A stretch of DNA of 64,000 nucleotides from an uncultured Kordiimonas sp. (GCA_947503625.1 CANNEK010000002.1:744001-808000), one strand, 5' to 3'; positions 1 to 8,017 are shown, counted from the first letter of the stretch. Notes: generated by a model not told the origin, from the letters alone. Numbers and translations: made by a program.

Positions 1-472
1 GGCAGAAACCAGCTTGGGCGGGGAGCCGGTGGCTGATTTGCACGTTCGTGCAATCAACCTGCGGGGTGTCGCGGACCTAAAAGTTGACCCGTCGACCATG
101 ATCGACGAATTCCCGGTTTTATTTTGTGCCGCGGCCATTGCAGATGGTGTTAGCCGCTTCTCGGGACTCGAAGAGCTAAGAGTTAAAGAATCGGATCGAC
201 TCGCAGCCATGGCATCGGGACTCATGGCAAACGGTATAAAAGTTGAAGAATCACCTGATGGCCTGACCATTCATGGAAATGGTGGAAAGATACCCGGTGG
301 GGGTAAGGTCGAGACGCATCTGGATCACCGGATTGCCATGAGCTTTGCTGTCCTTGGGCAAATGGCGGACGCACCAATCACAATTGATGATGCCTCCCCC
401 ATTCAGACCAGCTTTCCCGGATTTGTGGATATCATGACCAAGCTTGGAGCCGGTCTCACGCTTCAAAGCTAA
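1..472 (+). CDS. aroA: EPSP synthase (3-phosphoshikimate 1-carboxyvinyltransferase), C-terminal part
   Basis: Last 156 or so residues of the shikimate-pathway enzyme that joins phosphoenolpyruvate to shikimate-3-phosphate in the cytosol. The reading frame is open from base 2, so the gene starts left of the window; full-length enzymes are about 430-450 residues. Visible family motifs are DEFPVLF with the conserved Asp, ELRVKESDR with Lys/Arg residues for the substrate phosphates, and DHRIAMSFA near the end. It ends one base before the stop of the convergent VOC gene. In many alphaproteobacteria aroA is followed directly by cmk and rpsA; here the opposite-strand VOC gene sits between them. Identification is secure. 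Confidence 0.95.
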   Translation, partial: AETSLGGEPVADLHVRAINLRGVADLKVDPSTMIDEFPVLFCAAAIADGVSRFSGLEELRVKESDRLAAMASGLMANGIKVEESPDGLTIHGNGGKIPGGGKVETHLDHRIAMSFAVLGQMADAPITIDDASPIQTSFPGFVDIMTKLGAGLTLQS

Positions 473-473
473 C

Positions 474-872
474 TCATTCGGTTCCGGCGTCACCTGAAAA
501 CTCTGCAAAAGTCATCACGTGGCCACCGGGTTCCAGAAACGAAATTTCTTTTGCGCCGTAAAATGTGTCGCGCATCTGCATTACCACTTCATAACCTTCC
601 AGTTTTGAGGCAATAGCCTCTACGTCGTCCACTTTGATGAACAAGAGGGACGGCCCGGTTGCTTCTGCTGCTGGCAGAAAGGCTTCGCTGTCTTCTCTCA
701 GGCTCTGCCGTGTCTGGAGCATGATCTGATTGGCACCATTGATAAAAATTGCGAACCCGATGTGATCATCTTCGGGCACCTGCACATCCATGTTGAAACC
801 AATTTTTTCAAAAAAAGATACTGATGGTTCAATTCGGTCAACAGCCAAATTGGCAATTACCTGCTGTATCAT
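474..872 (-). CDS. VOC-family (glyoxalase/bleomycin-resistance fold) protein
   Basis: Single-domain protein of 132 residues with the vicinal-oxygen-chelate pattern: an N-terminal strand, a helix containing SVSFFEKIGF, then strands ending in FLEPGGHVMTFAEF. The family includes glyoxalases, dioxygenases and antibiotic-binding proteins, and the substrate cannot be told from sequence. The ATG at 872 is chosen because AAAGGA lies just upstream; a longer in-frame reading up to 911 lacks such a site. It is convergent with aroA and divergent from cmk. Small cytosolic protein, no signal peptide. Confidence 0.8.
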   Translation of the reverse strand: MIQQVIANLAVDRIEPSVSFFEKIGFNMDVQVPEDDHIGFAIFINGANQIMLQTRQSLREDSEAFLPAAEATGPSLLFIKVDDVEAIASKLEGYEVVMQMRDTFYGAKEISFLEPGGHVMTFAEFSGDAGTE

Positions 873-1007
873 ATCCTGTCCTTTCTTTTGTTCACTATTT
901 GTTCCATACATATCCAGATGAGAAACAGGAGTCGAGTCATATCTTTGCTGGCACTGTCCGCCCGGCTTTTCTATAAGCTGTGGGACTTAGCAATGGGGTG
1001 ATTCGCA

Positions 1008-1640
1008 GTGATTATTGCGATAGACGGTCCTGCCGCAGCAGGAAAAGGAACTTTGGCGCGTCGGCTGGCAGACAGGTTTGACTACGCGTATCTGGACACG
1101 GGCAGCCTGTACCGGGCAGTTGGTCTGGGCGTGTTGCGTGCAGGCACGGCGGCTGATGATGAAGAAACAGCAGCGCGGGTTTCCGCGTCCCTGGACATGG
1201 CCCTTTTGAAAGACCCGTCCCTGAGAGAAGAAACCACGGGAAATGCAGCGTCCAGGGTGGCGGCCATGCCTGCTGTTAGGTCTAACCTACTGGAATTTCA
1301 GAGAAAATTCTCCCAAGTTCCACCGGGTGGAGCCAAAGGTGCCGTGCTGGATGGGCGTGATGTAGGCACCGTTGTTTGCCCTGAAGCTGATGTGAAGCTG
1401 TTTGTAACAGCGAGCCCGGATGTGCGGGCAAGACGTCGGTTTCTTGAACTTGAGAGCCGCGGTGAGCAGCCGGATTATGACAAAATCCTTGCCGATGTTG
1501 TTGCCCGTGACGAGCGGGATATGAACCGGGCCGATGCGCCCCTGAAGCCGGCGCAAGATGCCCTCTTGCTAGATACGTCCGAATTGGATATAGACGCCGT
1601 GTTTTTACGGGCGGTCGATCTTATCGAAGAACGGCTGTAG
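1008..1640 (+). CDS. cmk: cytidylate kinase
   Basis: Phosphorylates CMP and dCMP with ATP in pyrimidine nucleotide salvage and turnover. The 210-residue protein begins IAIDGPAAAGKGT, the P-loop of bacterial CMP kinases, continues with YLDTGSLYRAVG and the LDGRDVGTVVCP motif, and carries the Arg-rich lid (RARRRFLE). Length is normal (about 210-225). The start is a GTG; the nearest upstream ATG (993) runs into a stop at once. It precedes rpsA on the same strand, the usual alphaproteobacterial order, separated by a 199-base structured leader. Confidence 0.96.
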   Translation: MIIAIDGPAAAGKGTLARRLADRFDYAYLDTGSLYRAVGLGVLRAGTAADDEETAARVSASLDMALLKDPSLREETTGNAASRVAAMPAVRSNLLEFQRKFSQVPPGGAKGAVLDGRDVGTVVCPEADVKLFVTASPDVRARRRFLELESRGEQPDYDKILADVVARDERDMNRADAPLKPAQDALLLDTSELDIDAVFLRAVDLIEERL

Positions 1641-1694
1641 CCCCAATAACCGAAGACGCTGCATGAAGCGGGCCGTACGCCTCCGGAATAACCT

Positions 1695-1808
1695 GGAAGC
1701 GTTATGGCTTTTTATTGTTGTGTTAGAGGCTTCCGGACCACGGAAAAGTGCGGGATGGTCCCGTTCTTGAGAAACCCGGAAGAAGACCGCCGGAGCCAAC
1801 CGGTTGGC
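1695..1808 (+). promoter_or_regulatory. structured leader of rpsA (candidate autoregulatory RNA)
   Basis: Three inverted repeats lie in the 199-base gap before rpsA: GGAAGC/GCTTCC (1695-1700 with 1729-1734), GGACCA/TGGTCC (1735-1740 with 1756-1761) and the perfect 14-base palindrome GCCAACCGGTTGGC (1795-1808), the last 19 bases before the Shine-Dalgarno. Ribosomal protein S1 represses its own translation through a folded leader in enterobacteria. That this leader works the same way is inference; the repeats themselves are seen directly. Confidence 0.45.
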
Positions 1809-1839
1809 ACGAAAACAAGAGTATTTGAAAGGACACTAC

Positions 1840-3540
1840 ATGTCTGAAGCGGCAACCATGCCAGGCCTCTCTGATTTTGAGGCGCTTCTGAACGAGACAA
1901 TGCCAGCAGACACCGGCTTTGAAGGCCAGGTGGTAAAAGGCACCGTCGTCTCTATTGAAAATGATTTCGCGATTATTGATATCGGCCTCAAGGCTGAAGG
2001 TCGCGTTCCCCTGAAAGAATTCACAGCACCAGGCCAGCAATCCGAGCTTGCAGCGGGTGATGAGGTTGAAGTCTATGTTGATCGTGTTGAAAACGCGCTC
2101 GGTGAAGCTATCCTCTCTCGCGATAAGGCACGCCGTGAAGAGGCCTGGACTGATCTCGAGAAAGCCTTTGAAGGCGACGCTCGTGTTGAAGGTGTTATCT
2201 TCGGTCGTGTTAAAGGTGGCTTTACAGTTGACCTCAACGGAGCTGTTGCCTTCCTGCCGGGTTCACAAGTTGACATTCGCCCAATTCGTGACGTAACGCC
2301 GCTGATGAACATCAAGCAGCCTTTCCAGGTGCTGAAGATGGATCGTCGCCGCGGTAACATCGTTGTTTCACGTCGTGCCATCCTCGAAGAGGATCGTGCA
2401 GGTCAGCGTGCTGAACTGATGAACCAGATCAAAGAAGGTGATGCAGTTGATGGTGTCGTTAAAAACATCACTGACTACGGTGCCTTTGTTGACCTCGGCG
2501 GTATTGATGGTCTGTTGCACGTAACCGACATCTCATGGCGTCGTGTTAACCACCCAAGCGAAGTGCTGACAATTGGCGAGACTGTTAAAGTCCAGATTGT
2601 TCGCATCAACCCTGAAACCCAGCGCATCAGCCTTGGCATGAAGCAACTGGCAGACGATCCTTGGGATGCCATCGAAGCCAAGTACCCAATCGGTGCCAAA
2701 TTCAGCGGCAAGGTTACCAACATCACAGATTATGGTGCTTTCGTTGAGCTTGAAAACGGCGTTGAAGGTCTGGTGCACGTTTCTGAAATGAGCTGGGTGA
2801 AGAAGAACGTCCACCCTGGCAAGATCGTTTCCACGAGCCAGGACGTTGAAGTTATGGTTCTGGAGGTTGATCCAGCCAAGCGCCGTATTTCTCTTGGCCT
2901 CAAGCAGTGTGGCGACAATCCTTGGGAAGCGTTTGCTGCCAAGTACCCACAAGGCACCGAGATTGAAGGCGAAGTTAAAAACGTTACCGAGTTTGGTCTG
3001 TTTATCGGCCTTGAAGGTGACGTTGACGGCATGGTTCACCTGTCTGATCTTAACTGGGACCGCTCTGGCGAAGACGCCATTCAGGACTACAACAAAGGCG
3101 ACATGGTGAAAGCCGTTGTTCTTGATGTAGACATGAAAAAAGAGCGCATCAGTCTTGGTATCAAGCAACTGTCTGGCGATCCGTTCAAAGATGTTTCTTC
3201 CAAGAAACGCGGCGAGCAGGTTACCTGCGTTGTTAAAGTCGTTAATGAAAACGGCATCGAGGTTGAAGTTGGCGAAACTGGTGCAACTGCCTTTATCCGC
3301 CGCAGCGACCTTTCCCGTGATCGCGGCGACCAGCGCCCTGAGCGCTTCGCGATTGGTGACAAAGTGGACGCGATGGTTACTGGCGTTGACAAATCGAGCC
3401 GCAAGCTCAACCTGTCGATCAAGGCTCTAGAAATCTCCGAGGAAAAAGCTGCCGTTGAGCAATATGGCTCAACCGATAGCGGTGCAAGCCTTGGCGACAT
3501 TCTGGGTGCAGCTCTTGAGAAAGCCAAAGAAGACAAATAA
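1840..3540 (+). CDS. rpsA: 30S ribosomal protein S1
   Basis: Binds mRNA and docks it on the 30S subunit for initiation, especially on messages with weak Shine-Dalgarno sequences. The 566-residue product has six S1 (OB-fold) repeats, at roughly residues 33-100, 117-180, 200-270, 285-355, 372-442 and 458-525; repeats 3-5 carry the typical ITDYGAFVDL/ITDYGAFVEL/VTEFGLFIGL cores. Length matches E. coli S1 (557). The ATG at 1840 follows AAAGGA at 1828-1833; the frame is open upstream but has no better start. A Rho-independent terminator follows 31 bases after the stop, so rpsA ends its transcription unit. Confidence 0.97.
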   Translation: MSEAATMPGLSDFEALLNETMPADTGFEGQVVKGTVVSIENDFAIIDIGLKAEGRVPLKEFTAPGQQSELAAGDEVEVYVDRVENALGEAILSRDKARREEAWTDLEKAFEGDARVEGVIFGRVKGGFTVDLNGAVAFLPGSQVDIRPIRDVTPLMNIKQPFQVLKMDRRRGNIVVSRRAILEEDRAGQRAELMNQIKEGDAVDGVVKNITDYGAFVDLGGIDGLLHVTDISWRRVNHPSEVLTIGETVKVQIVRINPETQRISLGMKQLADDPWDAIEAKYPIGAKFSGKVTNITDYGAFVELENGVEGLVHVSEMSWVKKNVHPGKIVSTSQDVEVMVLEVDPAKRRISLGLKQCGDNPWEAFAAKYPQGTEIEGEVKNVTEFGLFIGLEGDVDGMVHLSDLNWDRSGEDAIQDYNKGDMVKAVVLDVDMKKERISLGIKQLSGDPFKDVSSKKRGEQVTCVVKVVNENGIEVEVGETGATAFIRRSDLSRDRGDQRPERFAIGDKVDAMVTGVDKSSRKLNLSIKALEISEEKAAVEQYGSTDSGASLGDILGAALEKAKEDK

Positions 3541-3570
3541 TCCACTTCGGATTTGCTGACTTGAATTTGA

Positions 3571-3600
3571 AAGACCGCTCTTCGGAGCGGTCTTTTTTTG
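3571..3600 (+). terminator. Rho-independent terminator of rpsA
   Basis: A perfect 10-bp stem AAGACCGCTC (3571-3580) and GAGCGGTCTT (3585-3594) is closed by a C(TTCG)G tetraloop, an exceptionally stable loop, and runs into a tract of T residues. Textbook intrinsic terminator. Confidence 0.95.
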
Positions 3601-3898
3601 TGTCTCGTCCTATCTTGCCCGCAGCACCGGCGGCGCAAGCCGCAAGAGAATCACCCTGGGACACATGGCAGTTGCTGTGCCGTAACAGGAAAAACGGGGC
3701 TTGATGAAGGCAGGTTCAGGGCGAATGGCGATAAAATCCTGTCTGTTTTCGCGACAATTGAGCAAAGATGCTTGGAAAATTGCCCTAAATTCCCTTTTCT
3801 TTGAAAGGCTTATCTTGACGGACGCGATTTGAGGTGGCACGCTTCGGGCAATTCACAAGGGTGCTCTTGTTGTGAGTGGGGTTGAGGGAGCATCGTGC
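3601..3898. other. intergenic region between rpsA and ihfB, no gene seen
   Basis: About 300 bases without a convincing coding frame on either strand: the short frames present lack ribosome-binding sites, hydrophobic or domain-like patterns. It should contain the ihfB promoter, but I could not pick a good sigma70 pair. Confidence 0.5.
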
Positions 3899-3910
3899 GG
3901 GAGGACGTTT

Positions 3911-4189
3911 ATGATCAAGTCCGAGTTAATTGCGAAAATCGCGGAAGCCAATCCACATCTTTATTACCGCGATGTGGAACGCATCGTTTCCAAGATTTTT
4001 GATGAGATAACAGCGGCTTTATCGAAGGGCGATCGTGTGGAGCTTCGTGGCTTCGGTGCTTTTTCTGTCAAAGAGCGCCCGGCACGGGTTGGACGAAACC
4101 CGAGAACCGGCGAAAAAGTTGAGGTTGCCGACAAGCGTGTACCTTACTTTAAAACCGGTAAGGATCTTCGTGAGCGTTTGAACACCTGA
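3911..4189 (+). CDS. ihfB: integration host factor subunit beta
   Basis: One half of the IHF heterodimer, a nucleoid protein that bends DNA sharply at specific sites and assists sigma54 promoters, recombination and replication. The 92-residue product has the whole HU/IHF fold: [15 protein letters not shown] at the N-terminus, the [19 protein letters not shown] core strand, and the DNA-binding arm GRNPRTGE whose Pro intercalates into the minor groove. The ATG at 3911 is preceded by GGGAGGA (3899-3905); an upstream in-frame GTG at 3872 would add 13 unmatched residues. IHF-beta rather than HU fits the position after rpsA, conserved across Proteobacteria. Confidence 0.93.
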   Translation: MIKSELIAKIAEANPHLYYRDVERIVSKIFDEITAALSKGDRVELRGFGAFSVKERPARVGRNPRTGEKVEVADKRVPYFKTGKDLRERLNT

Positions 4190-4216
4190 CGCGCATTCTT
4201 CGCTTTATGGTTTTTG

Positions 4217-4240
4217 GCCTTCGGATCATTCGAAGGCTTT
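4217..4240 (+). terminator. possible weak terminator after ihfB
   Basis: Seven-bp stem GCCTTCG (4217-4223) with CGAAGGC (4231-4237), 7-base loop, followed by only three T. It sits 27 bases after the ihfB stop. Confidence 0.4.
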
Positions 4241-4300
4241 CTTGACTCAACTCTAATGTTTACAGTGTGCTCCTCGCCTGTTGATGCGGAGGCCATTTTG

Positions 4301-4657
4301 ATGTTGACCAGTTTCTGGAAATTTGCACGCCGAGTGTGCTGGATTGTGTTCGGGTTGTTGCTGGTGTGGTTTGCGGTCAGCAACCGTCAGCCGATCATTT
4401 TGTCGCTGGAACCTTTGGGCTTCCTGCCCGCCATACCCGCCTATCTGCTTTTGTTTGTTGGCATATTTGTCGGGTTGTTCGCTGCAGCGGGCGTTACGGG
4501 ATGGTTACGCCTCAAAGGGTTTGCAAAACGCCGGAAGGCCGAGCGCCGCACAGACTATCTGGAGGGACAGGTTTCCGCGCTTGCAGAAGATGCTCACCAA
4601 CACCGGGCAAACAAGGCACACGATGCCGCCACCGAGCAGGCCGTTTTAACAAAATAG
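4301..4657 (+). CDS. LapA-domain inner-membrane protein
   Basis: Small membrane protein of 118 residues with two transmembrane helices (about residues 9-25 and 45-70) and a basic, then acidic/coiled C-terminal tail, the layout of LapA (lipopolysaccharide assembly protein A; the VSNRQPIILSLEPLGF stretch resembles the family core). In E. coli LapA works with LapB in controlling LPS synthesis; whether this homologue does is unknown. The ATG at 4301 is preceded by GGAGG (4288-4292); a longer frame from 4214 overlaps the hairpin after ihfB. ihfB-lapA-pyrF is a recurrent proteobacterial order. Confidence 0.75.
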   Translation: MLTSFWKFARRVCWIVFGLLLVWFAVSNRQPIILSLEPLGFLPAIPAYLLLFVGIFVGLFAAAGVTGWLRLKGFAKRRKAERRTDYLEGQVSALAEDAHQHRANKAHDAATEQAVLTK

Positions 4658-4737
4658 ATGCAGACAATCTCTCTTGCCCTTGAACCGGATTAACGTTACC
4701 ACGCGGTTTCGTTCCCTTAAGCCTTCTAGGATTTGTC

Positions 4738-5460
4738 ATGGCCAGTGCTTTTCAAAAACCCAGTGATCGGATTTTCTGTGCGCTCGATACGACTGAAACT
4801 GCGAAGGCGGTGGCGACGGCCAACAGTCTTATCGGTGTTGTCGACGGCTTGAAGCTGGGGCTTGAGTTTTATTGCGCCAATGGTGTGGACGGTTTCAAGG
4901 CAGTCGCAGACACCGGCATGCCGATCTTTCTGGATCTTAAATTTCACGATATTCCGAATACAGTCGCTGGTGCGGTACGGGCGGTCATGCCGCTTGCCCC
5001 CAAGATTTTGACAATCCACACTCAGGGCGGCCAAGAGATGATGCGCCGCGCAGCCAATGAAGCTGCCGAGCAGGCCGATAAGCTCGGCGTTGAAAAGCCG
5101 TGGGTTGTGGGCGTTACCTTGCTAACCAGTCTTGATGACAATGACCTTGCGAGTATGTCCGTGCAGGGCACGACCGAAACAGTGGTGCCGACTTTGGCGG
5201 GATTGGCTGAACGCTCGGGACTGGACGGAATTGTATGTAGTCCAAAGGAAATCGGGTTGGTTCGCGCTCATACGGGGCCTGATTTCAAACTCGTGGTGCC
5301 GGGCATTCGTCCGGCCGGTAGTGATGCAGGAGACCAAAAACGGGTAATGACACCGGTGGACGCGGTATCGGCGGGCGCAAATGTTTTGGTGATCGGGCGT
5401 CCAATTACTCAGGCTCCTGACCCCGCGGCAGCCGCGCGGGCTATAGCAGGCAGTTTGTAG
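4738..5460 (+). CDS. pyrF: orotidine 5'-phosphate decarboxylase
   Basis: Last step of de novo UMP synthesis: decarboxylates OMP in the cytosol. The 240-residue protein is a TIM barrel with the catalytic DLKFHDIPNTV segment (the Asp-Lys-Asp charge network) at about residue 62, and the phosphate-binding VVPGIRPAG and NVLVIGRPIT motifs near the end. Length is typical of the bacterial group 1 enzyme. It ends one base before the stop of the convergent TetR gene. Confidence 0.97.
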   Translation: MASAFQKPSDRIFCALDTTETAKAVATANSLIGVVDGLKLGLEFYCANGVDGFKAVADTGMPIFLDLKFHDIPNTVAGAVRAVMPLAPKILTIHTQGGQEMMRRAANEAAEQADKLGVEKPWVVGVTLLTSLDDNDLASMSVQGTTETVVPTLAGLAERSGLDGIVCSPKEIGLVRAHTGPDFKLVVPGIRPAGSDAGDQKRVMTPVDAVSAGANVLVIGRPITQAPDPAAAARAIAGSL

Positions 5461-5461
5461 T

Positions 5462-6034
5462 TCAGCGGCCGATCTGCGCTTCAACGCAGTCCTTCAGCAA
5501 TGACCGGGTATTTTTCAAGTGTACCCCGTCCCCCGTAGCAACGGCTAACACCATCGCACCTTGCAGGGCGCTGATGATATGGGCGGCCAGTTTATCAGCC
5601 TTGCTGGCAGACAGCGAAGGCGAAAGCGCGGACGCTGTCCAGCCGACGATACTCTTGAAGAAACGTTCCACTTCCGCAGCGACGTCCTTTGGCAGATCGC
5701 GTGCCTCGGCGCCCAACTGGCAACACAGGCAAACACTGTCACCATCTTTCAGCGCTGCTGCGTAGGTGTCAAACAGCAATTTTAGCTTGGAGGCAAGTGG
5801 ACGATGGTCCATTGGATCGCCGAGTGCATCCATGATTCGCTCCCGGTAGCGGGCGACCACAGCCTGACCAAGGTCGGCTTTTGCCGGAAAGTGATAATGG
5901 ACGCTGGCGCTTTTGACGCCAACAGCTGTTGCCAGATCACGGAAGCTGATCGCATCGAAACCGCCCTTGCGCATGTGGTTTTCTGCCACATCCAGTATTT
6001 GTGCTGCCTTTGGTGAATAGCTGTTTGCGTTCAT
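5462..6034 (-). CDS. TetR-family repressor, AcuR-like, with a CLCC cluster
   Basis: 190-residue transcription regulator. Residues about 10-55 form the TetR helix-turn-helix (ISFRDLATAVGVKSASVHYHF); the rest is the ligand/dimer domain. Residues 102-105 read CLCC, followed by QLGAEARDLP, which resembles the CLCGMLAAE segment of acrylate-responsive AcuR regulators. Three Cys packed this way next to a glutathione S-transferase suggest sensing of an electrophile, which is inference. The gene is divergent from that GST, and two copies of the same palindrome lie between them, so it probably represses both. ATG at 6034 preferred over TTG at 6040. Confidence 0.85.
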   Translation of the reverse strand: MNANSYSPKAAQILDVAENHMRKGGFDAISFRDLATAVGVKSASVHYHFPAKADLGQAVVARYRERIMDALGDPMDHRPLASKLKLLFDTYAAALKDGDSVCLCCQLGAEARDLPKDVAAEVERFFKSIVGWTASALSPSLSASKADKLAAHIISALQGAMVLAVATGDGVHLKNTRSLLKDCVEAQIGR

Positions 6035-6064
6035 TTCCAAACTTTCTGCGAACTCAATGGAACT

Positions 6065-6082
6065 ATCTATCGAAAGATAGAT
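6065..6082. promoter_or_regulatory. TetR operator 1
   Basis: Perfect inverted repeat ATCTATC-GAAA-GATAGAT, 31 bases upstream of the TetR start codon. It shares the core CTATC-N4-GATAG with the second copy at 6118-6131. The two copies flank a TTGACA at 6084-6089. Confidence 0.8.
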
Positions 6083-6117
6083 GTTGACAAGGGCAAATTC
6101 TTTCGTCAGTGATATAC

Positions 6118-6131
6118 CTATCAGTAGATAG
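6118..6131. promoter_or_regulatory. TetR operator 2
   Basis: Inverted repeat CTATC-AGTA-GATAG, same half-sites and spacer length as operator 1. Its centre is 53 bases from the first, and it lies 37 bases before the GST start codon, where it would block the GST promoter. Confidence 0.8.
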
Positions 6132-6168
6132 ATATTGTCTAGAGCTAATCAAGAACAAGGACACAGAG

Positions 6169-6795
6169 ATGAAAATTTATGACATGAAGGGTCTTCCAAA
6201 CCCGACCCGGGTTCGCTTGGCGCTCGCGGAAAAAGGCCTGCAAAACAGCGTAGAATTTGTGCCAGTGAATATTATGGTGGGCGAGCACCGCACGCCGGAA
6301 TTTTTGAAAATAAATCCATCAGCTGCCGTGCCCGTGCTGGAGCTGGAAGACGGCACGATATTGTCGGAGTGCAGTGCCATAACCGAATATCTGGATCATG
6401 TAGCGGGTGAACCGGAGCTGACCGGAAAAAACGCCAGGGAACGCGGTATCATCCATATGACCCAGCGCAAGGTGGAAGACGGTTTGCTCGATGCGGTTGG
6501 CAACTATTTTCATTATGCAACCGAAGGACTTGGACCTGATCTGGAAGAATATCAGAACAAGGACTTCGGCGAGCGCCGCAAGGCCATTGCTTTGAAGACC
6601 ATGGCCTGGATGGATAACATACTTGCTGACCAACCGTTTCTTACAGGCGACCGGTTGACAGTCGCGGACATTACGGCGTTTGCCGGGTTTGCGTTTGCCG
6701 ACTTCGCTGGCGTTGAAACGCCGGCCCACCTGAAAAATGTGGTAGCCTGGAAAGAACGGATGGGTGAACGCCCCAGCGTTGCTAGCCTCAATTGA
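6169..6795 (+). CDS. glutathione S-transferase family protein
   Basis: 208 residues: an N-terminal thioredoxin-like domain (about 1-80, with PSAAVPVLELEDG, the cis-Pro loop binding glutathione, and LSECSAITEYLD) followed by an all-helical domain with the LTVADITAFAGFAFAD core. Such enzymes conjugate glutathione to electrophiles or reduce disulfides. Likely controlled by the divergent TetR regulator through the two operators between them. The ATG at 6169 fits the family N-terminus (KIYDMKGLPNPTRVRLAL); longer upstream frames would read through the operators. Confidence 0.9.
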   Translation: MKIYDMKGLPNPTRVRLALAEKGLQNSVEFVPVNIMVGEHRTPEFLKINPSAAVPVLELEDGTILSECSAITEYLDHVAGEPELTGKNARERGIIHMTQRKVEDGLLDAVGNYFHYATEGLGPDLEEYQNKDFGERRKAIALKTMAWMDNILADQPFLTGDRLTVADITAFAGFAFADFAGVETPAHLKNVVAWKERMGERPSVASLN

Positions 6796-6824
6796 GAGTT
6801 TTGAAATGATTGCGCTAGGTTACT

Positions 6825-6856
6825 GGTGGGCCACCGGGCCCACCCCCCAAGGAGGG
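6825..6856 (+). promoter_or_regulatory. hairpin next to a strong Shine-Dalgarno, cupin gene leader
   Basis: GGTGGGCC (6825-6832) pairs with GGCCCACC (6837-6844) around an ACCG loop. Four C later comes the very strong AAGGAGGG site (6849-6856), 4 bases before the ATG at 6861. No T tract follows, so it is not a plain terminator of the GST gene; extra C residues could pair with the Shine-Dalgarno. Confidence 0.5.
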
Positions 6857-6860
6857 TACA

Positions 6861-7544
6861 ATGGAAATAAATGCTGATTTTGACGCTCGCGCTGCCGTGC
6901 ACAGCGAACAAATGGAATGGGTCAACTCGCCCATGAAAGGCGTAAGCAGGCGCATGCTGGACCGCATAGGAGATGAAGTTGCCCGGGCCACCACTATTGT
7001 CCGCTATGATCCAGGCAGTCATTTCTCCGCCCATACTCATACTGGTGGCGAGGAATTTATCGTGCTTGAAGGTGTGTTCCAGGACGAGCATGGTGACTTC
7101 CCGGTCGGCAGTTATGTGCGTAATCCGCCGACGTCCAGTCATACACCCGGATCAGAAGAAGGGTGCGTCATCTTCGTTAAGCTCTGGCAGTTTGATAGGG
7201 CTGACCGCACCCATGTCAATTTCAGGATGGGCGATGGCGAGTTTACGGCTGACAACAAACAGCCCGCCGTTGAGGTCATGCCGCTGTATAGCGACAACCG
7301 CGAAAATGTCCGCCTGGAACGCTGGGCACCGGATGCGATCATAAGCGTTGATACCAGCGGCGGGGCGGAGTTGCTTGTTCTCGAAGGTGGTTTCTCGGAA
7401 TCGGATGAAACTTTCTCAAGGCATAGTTGGCTTCGTGTGCCGGATGGCGACAGCCTGACAATCAATGTCGGAGAAAAAGGGGCGCGAGTGTGGTTGAAAA
7501 CCGGGCACTTGAGTCACGCTGATAATTCAATTGGGGTCGTTTAA
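6861..7544 (+). CDS. ChrR-like double-cupin protein
   Basis: 227-residue cytosolic protein with two cupin barrels. The first (about residues 45-115) has the metal site pattern SHFSAHTHTGGEEFIVLEG and a later SSHTPGSEEG; the second (about 150-220) is degenerate, without the His pairs. ChrR-type cupins act as zinc anti-sigma factors, but the N-terminal sigma-binding Zn domain of true ChrR is missing and no sigma factor gene is adjacent. A free-standing cupin with unknown ligand is the safer reading. It may be co-transcribed with the GST upstream, and its end overlaps the convergent GNAT gene by a few bases. Confidence 0.75.
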   Translation: MEINADFDARAAVHSEQMEWVNSPMKGVSRRMLDRIGDEVARATTIVRYDPGSHFSAHTHTGGEEFIVLEGVFQDEHGDFPVGSYVRNPPTSSHTPGSEEGCVIFVKLWQFDRADRTHVNFRMGDGEFTADNKQPAVEVMPLYSDNRENVRLERWAPDAIISVDTSGGAELLVLEGGFSESDETFSRHSWLRVPDGDSLTINVGEKGARVWLKTGHLSHADNSIGVV

Positions 7545-8017
7545 TTGAGTGCTAGTTCAAGTTTGGGCAGCACTCGCCCTGCTATCGAACCTGAAGGAAC
7601 CGCTCCGACACGTATTGCTCCTGTCTTCCGGTAAAAGTTTTCTGCGCCCGGGTCTGATTCAATCACCAGTTTCGAAGCTCCAAGTGCCAGCGATGCTGCC
7701 TTTGCCCATTCGAGTAACGCTCGCCCGGCGCCAGACCTAAGCGCTGACGGATCGACAAAGAGTTTCTCCAGATTAGCCAAGGTGTCCTCAATGGACACTT
7801 CCACAACCGCAATGGCCACGCCGTCCAGGTCAGCCACCATAACGGAGTTGCGGTTGAGCAGGTATGGTGAAAGCGCAAGTTCTTTGCGGCACAAGTCTAT
7901 GAATTGCCTGTCATATCCCCAAACGGCCTTTGACTTGAGAATCAGGTGATTAAGACTCGGTATCTGCTCGACCTTTGGCGGACGCAAGGAAAATGGTGCA
8001 TCGCTTGACTGGCTCAT
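7541..8017 (-). CDS. GNAT-family N-acetyltransferase
   Basis: 158 residues with the GNAT acetyl-CoA fold: VSIEDTLANLEKLFVDPSALRSGAGRALLEWA contains the strand and pyrophosphate loop (R-S-G-A-G-R), and the end has NFYRKTGAIRVG, the usual FYxKxGF motif. The acceptor substrate is unknown. The ATG at 8017 overlaps the stop of the DUF3052 gene as ATGA, indicating translational coupling with it. Confidence 0.85.
   Translation of the reverse strand: MSQSSDAPFSLRPPKVEQIPSLNHLILKSKAVWGYDRQFIDLCRKELALSPYLLNRNSVMVADLDGVAIAVVEVSIEDTLANLEKLFVDPSALRSGAGRALLEWAKAASLALGASKLVIESDPGAENFYRKTGAIRVGAVPSGSIAGRVLPKLELALN

Noticed and set aside
2533-3168. Open frame of 211 codons on the minus strand inside rpsA
   Set aside because: Opposite to a perfectly conserved S1 gene; its openness follows from the codon bias of rpsA and it has no ribosome-binding site or domain pattern.
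6861-7544. Anti-sigma factor ChrR
   Set aside because: The cupin resembles the ChrR C-terminus, but the zinc-binding anti-sigma domain and an adjacent ECF sigma gene are missing.
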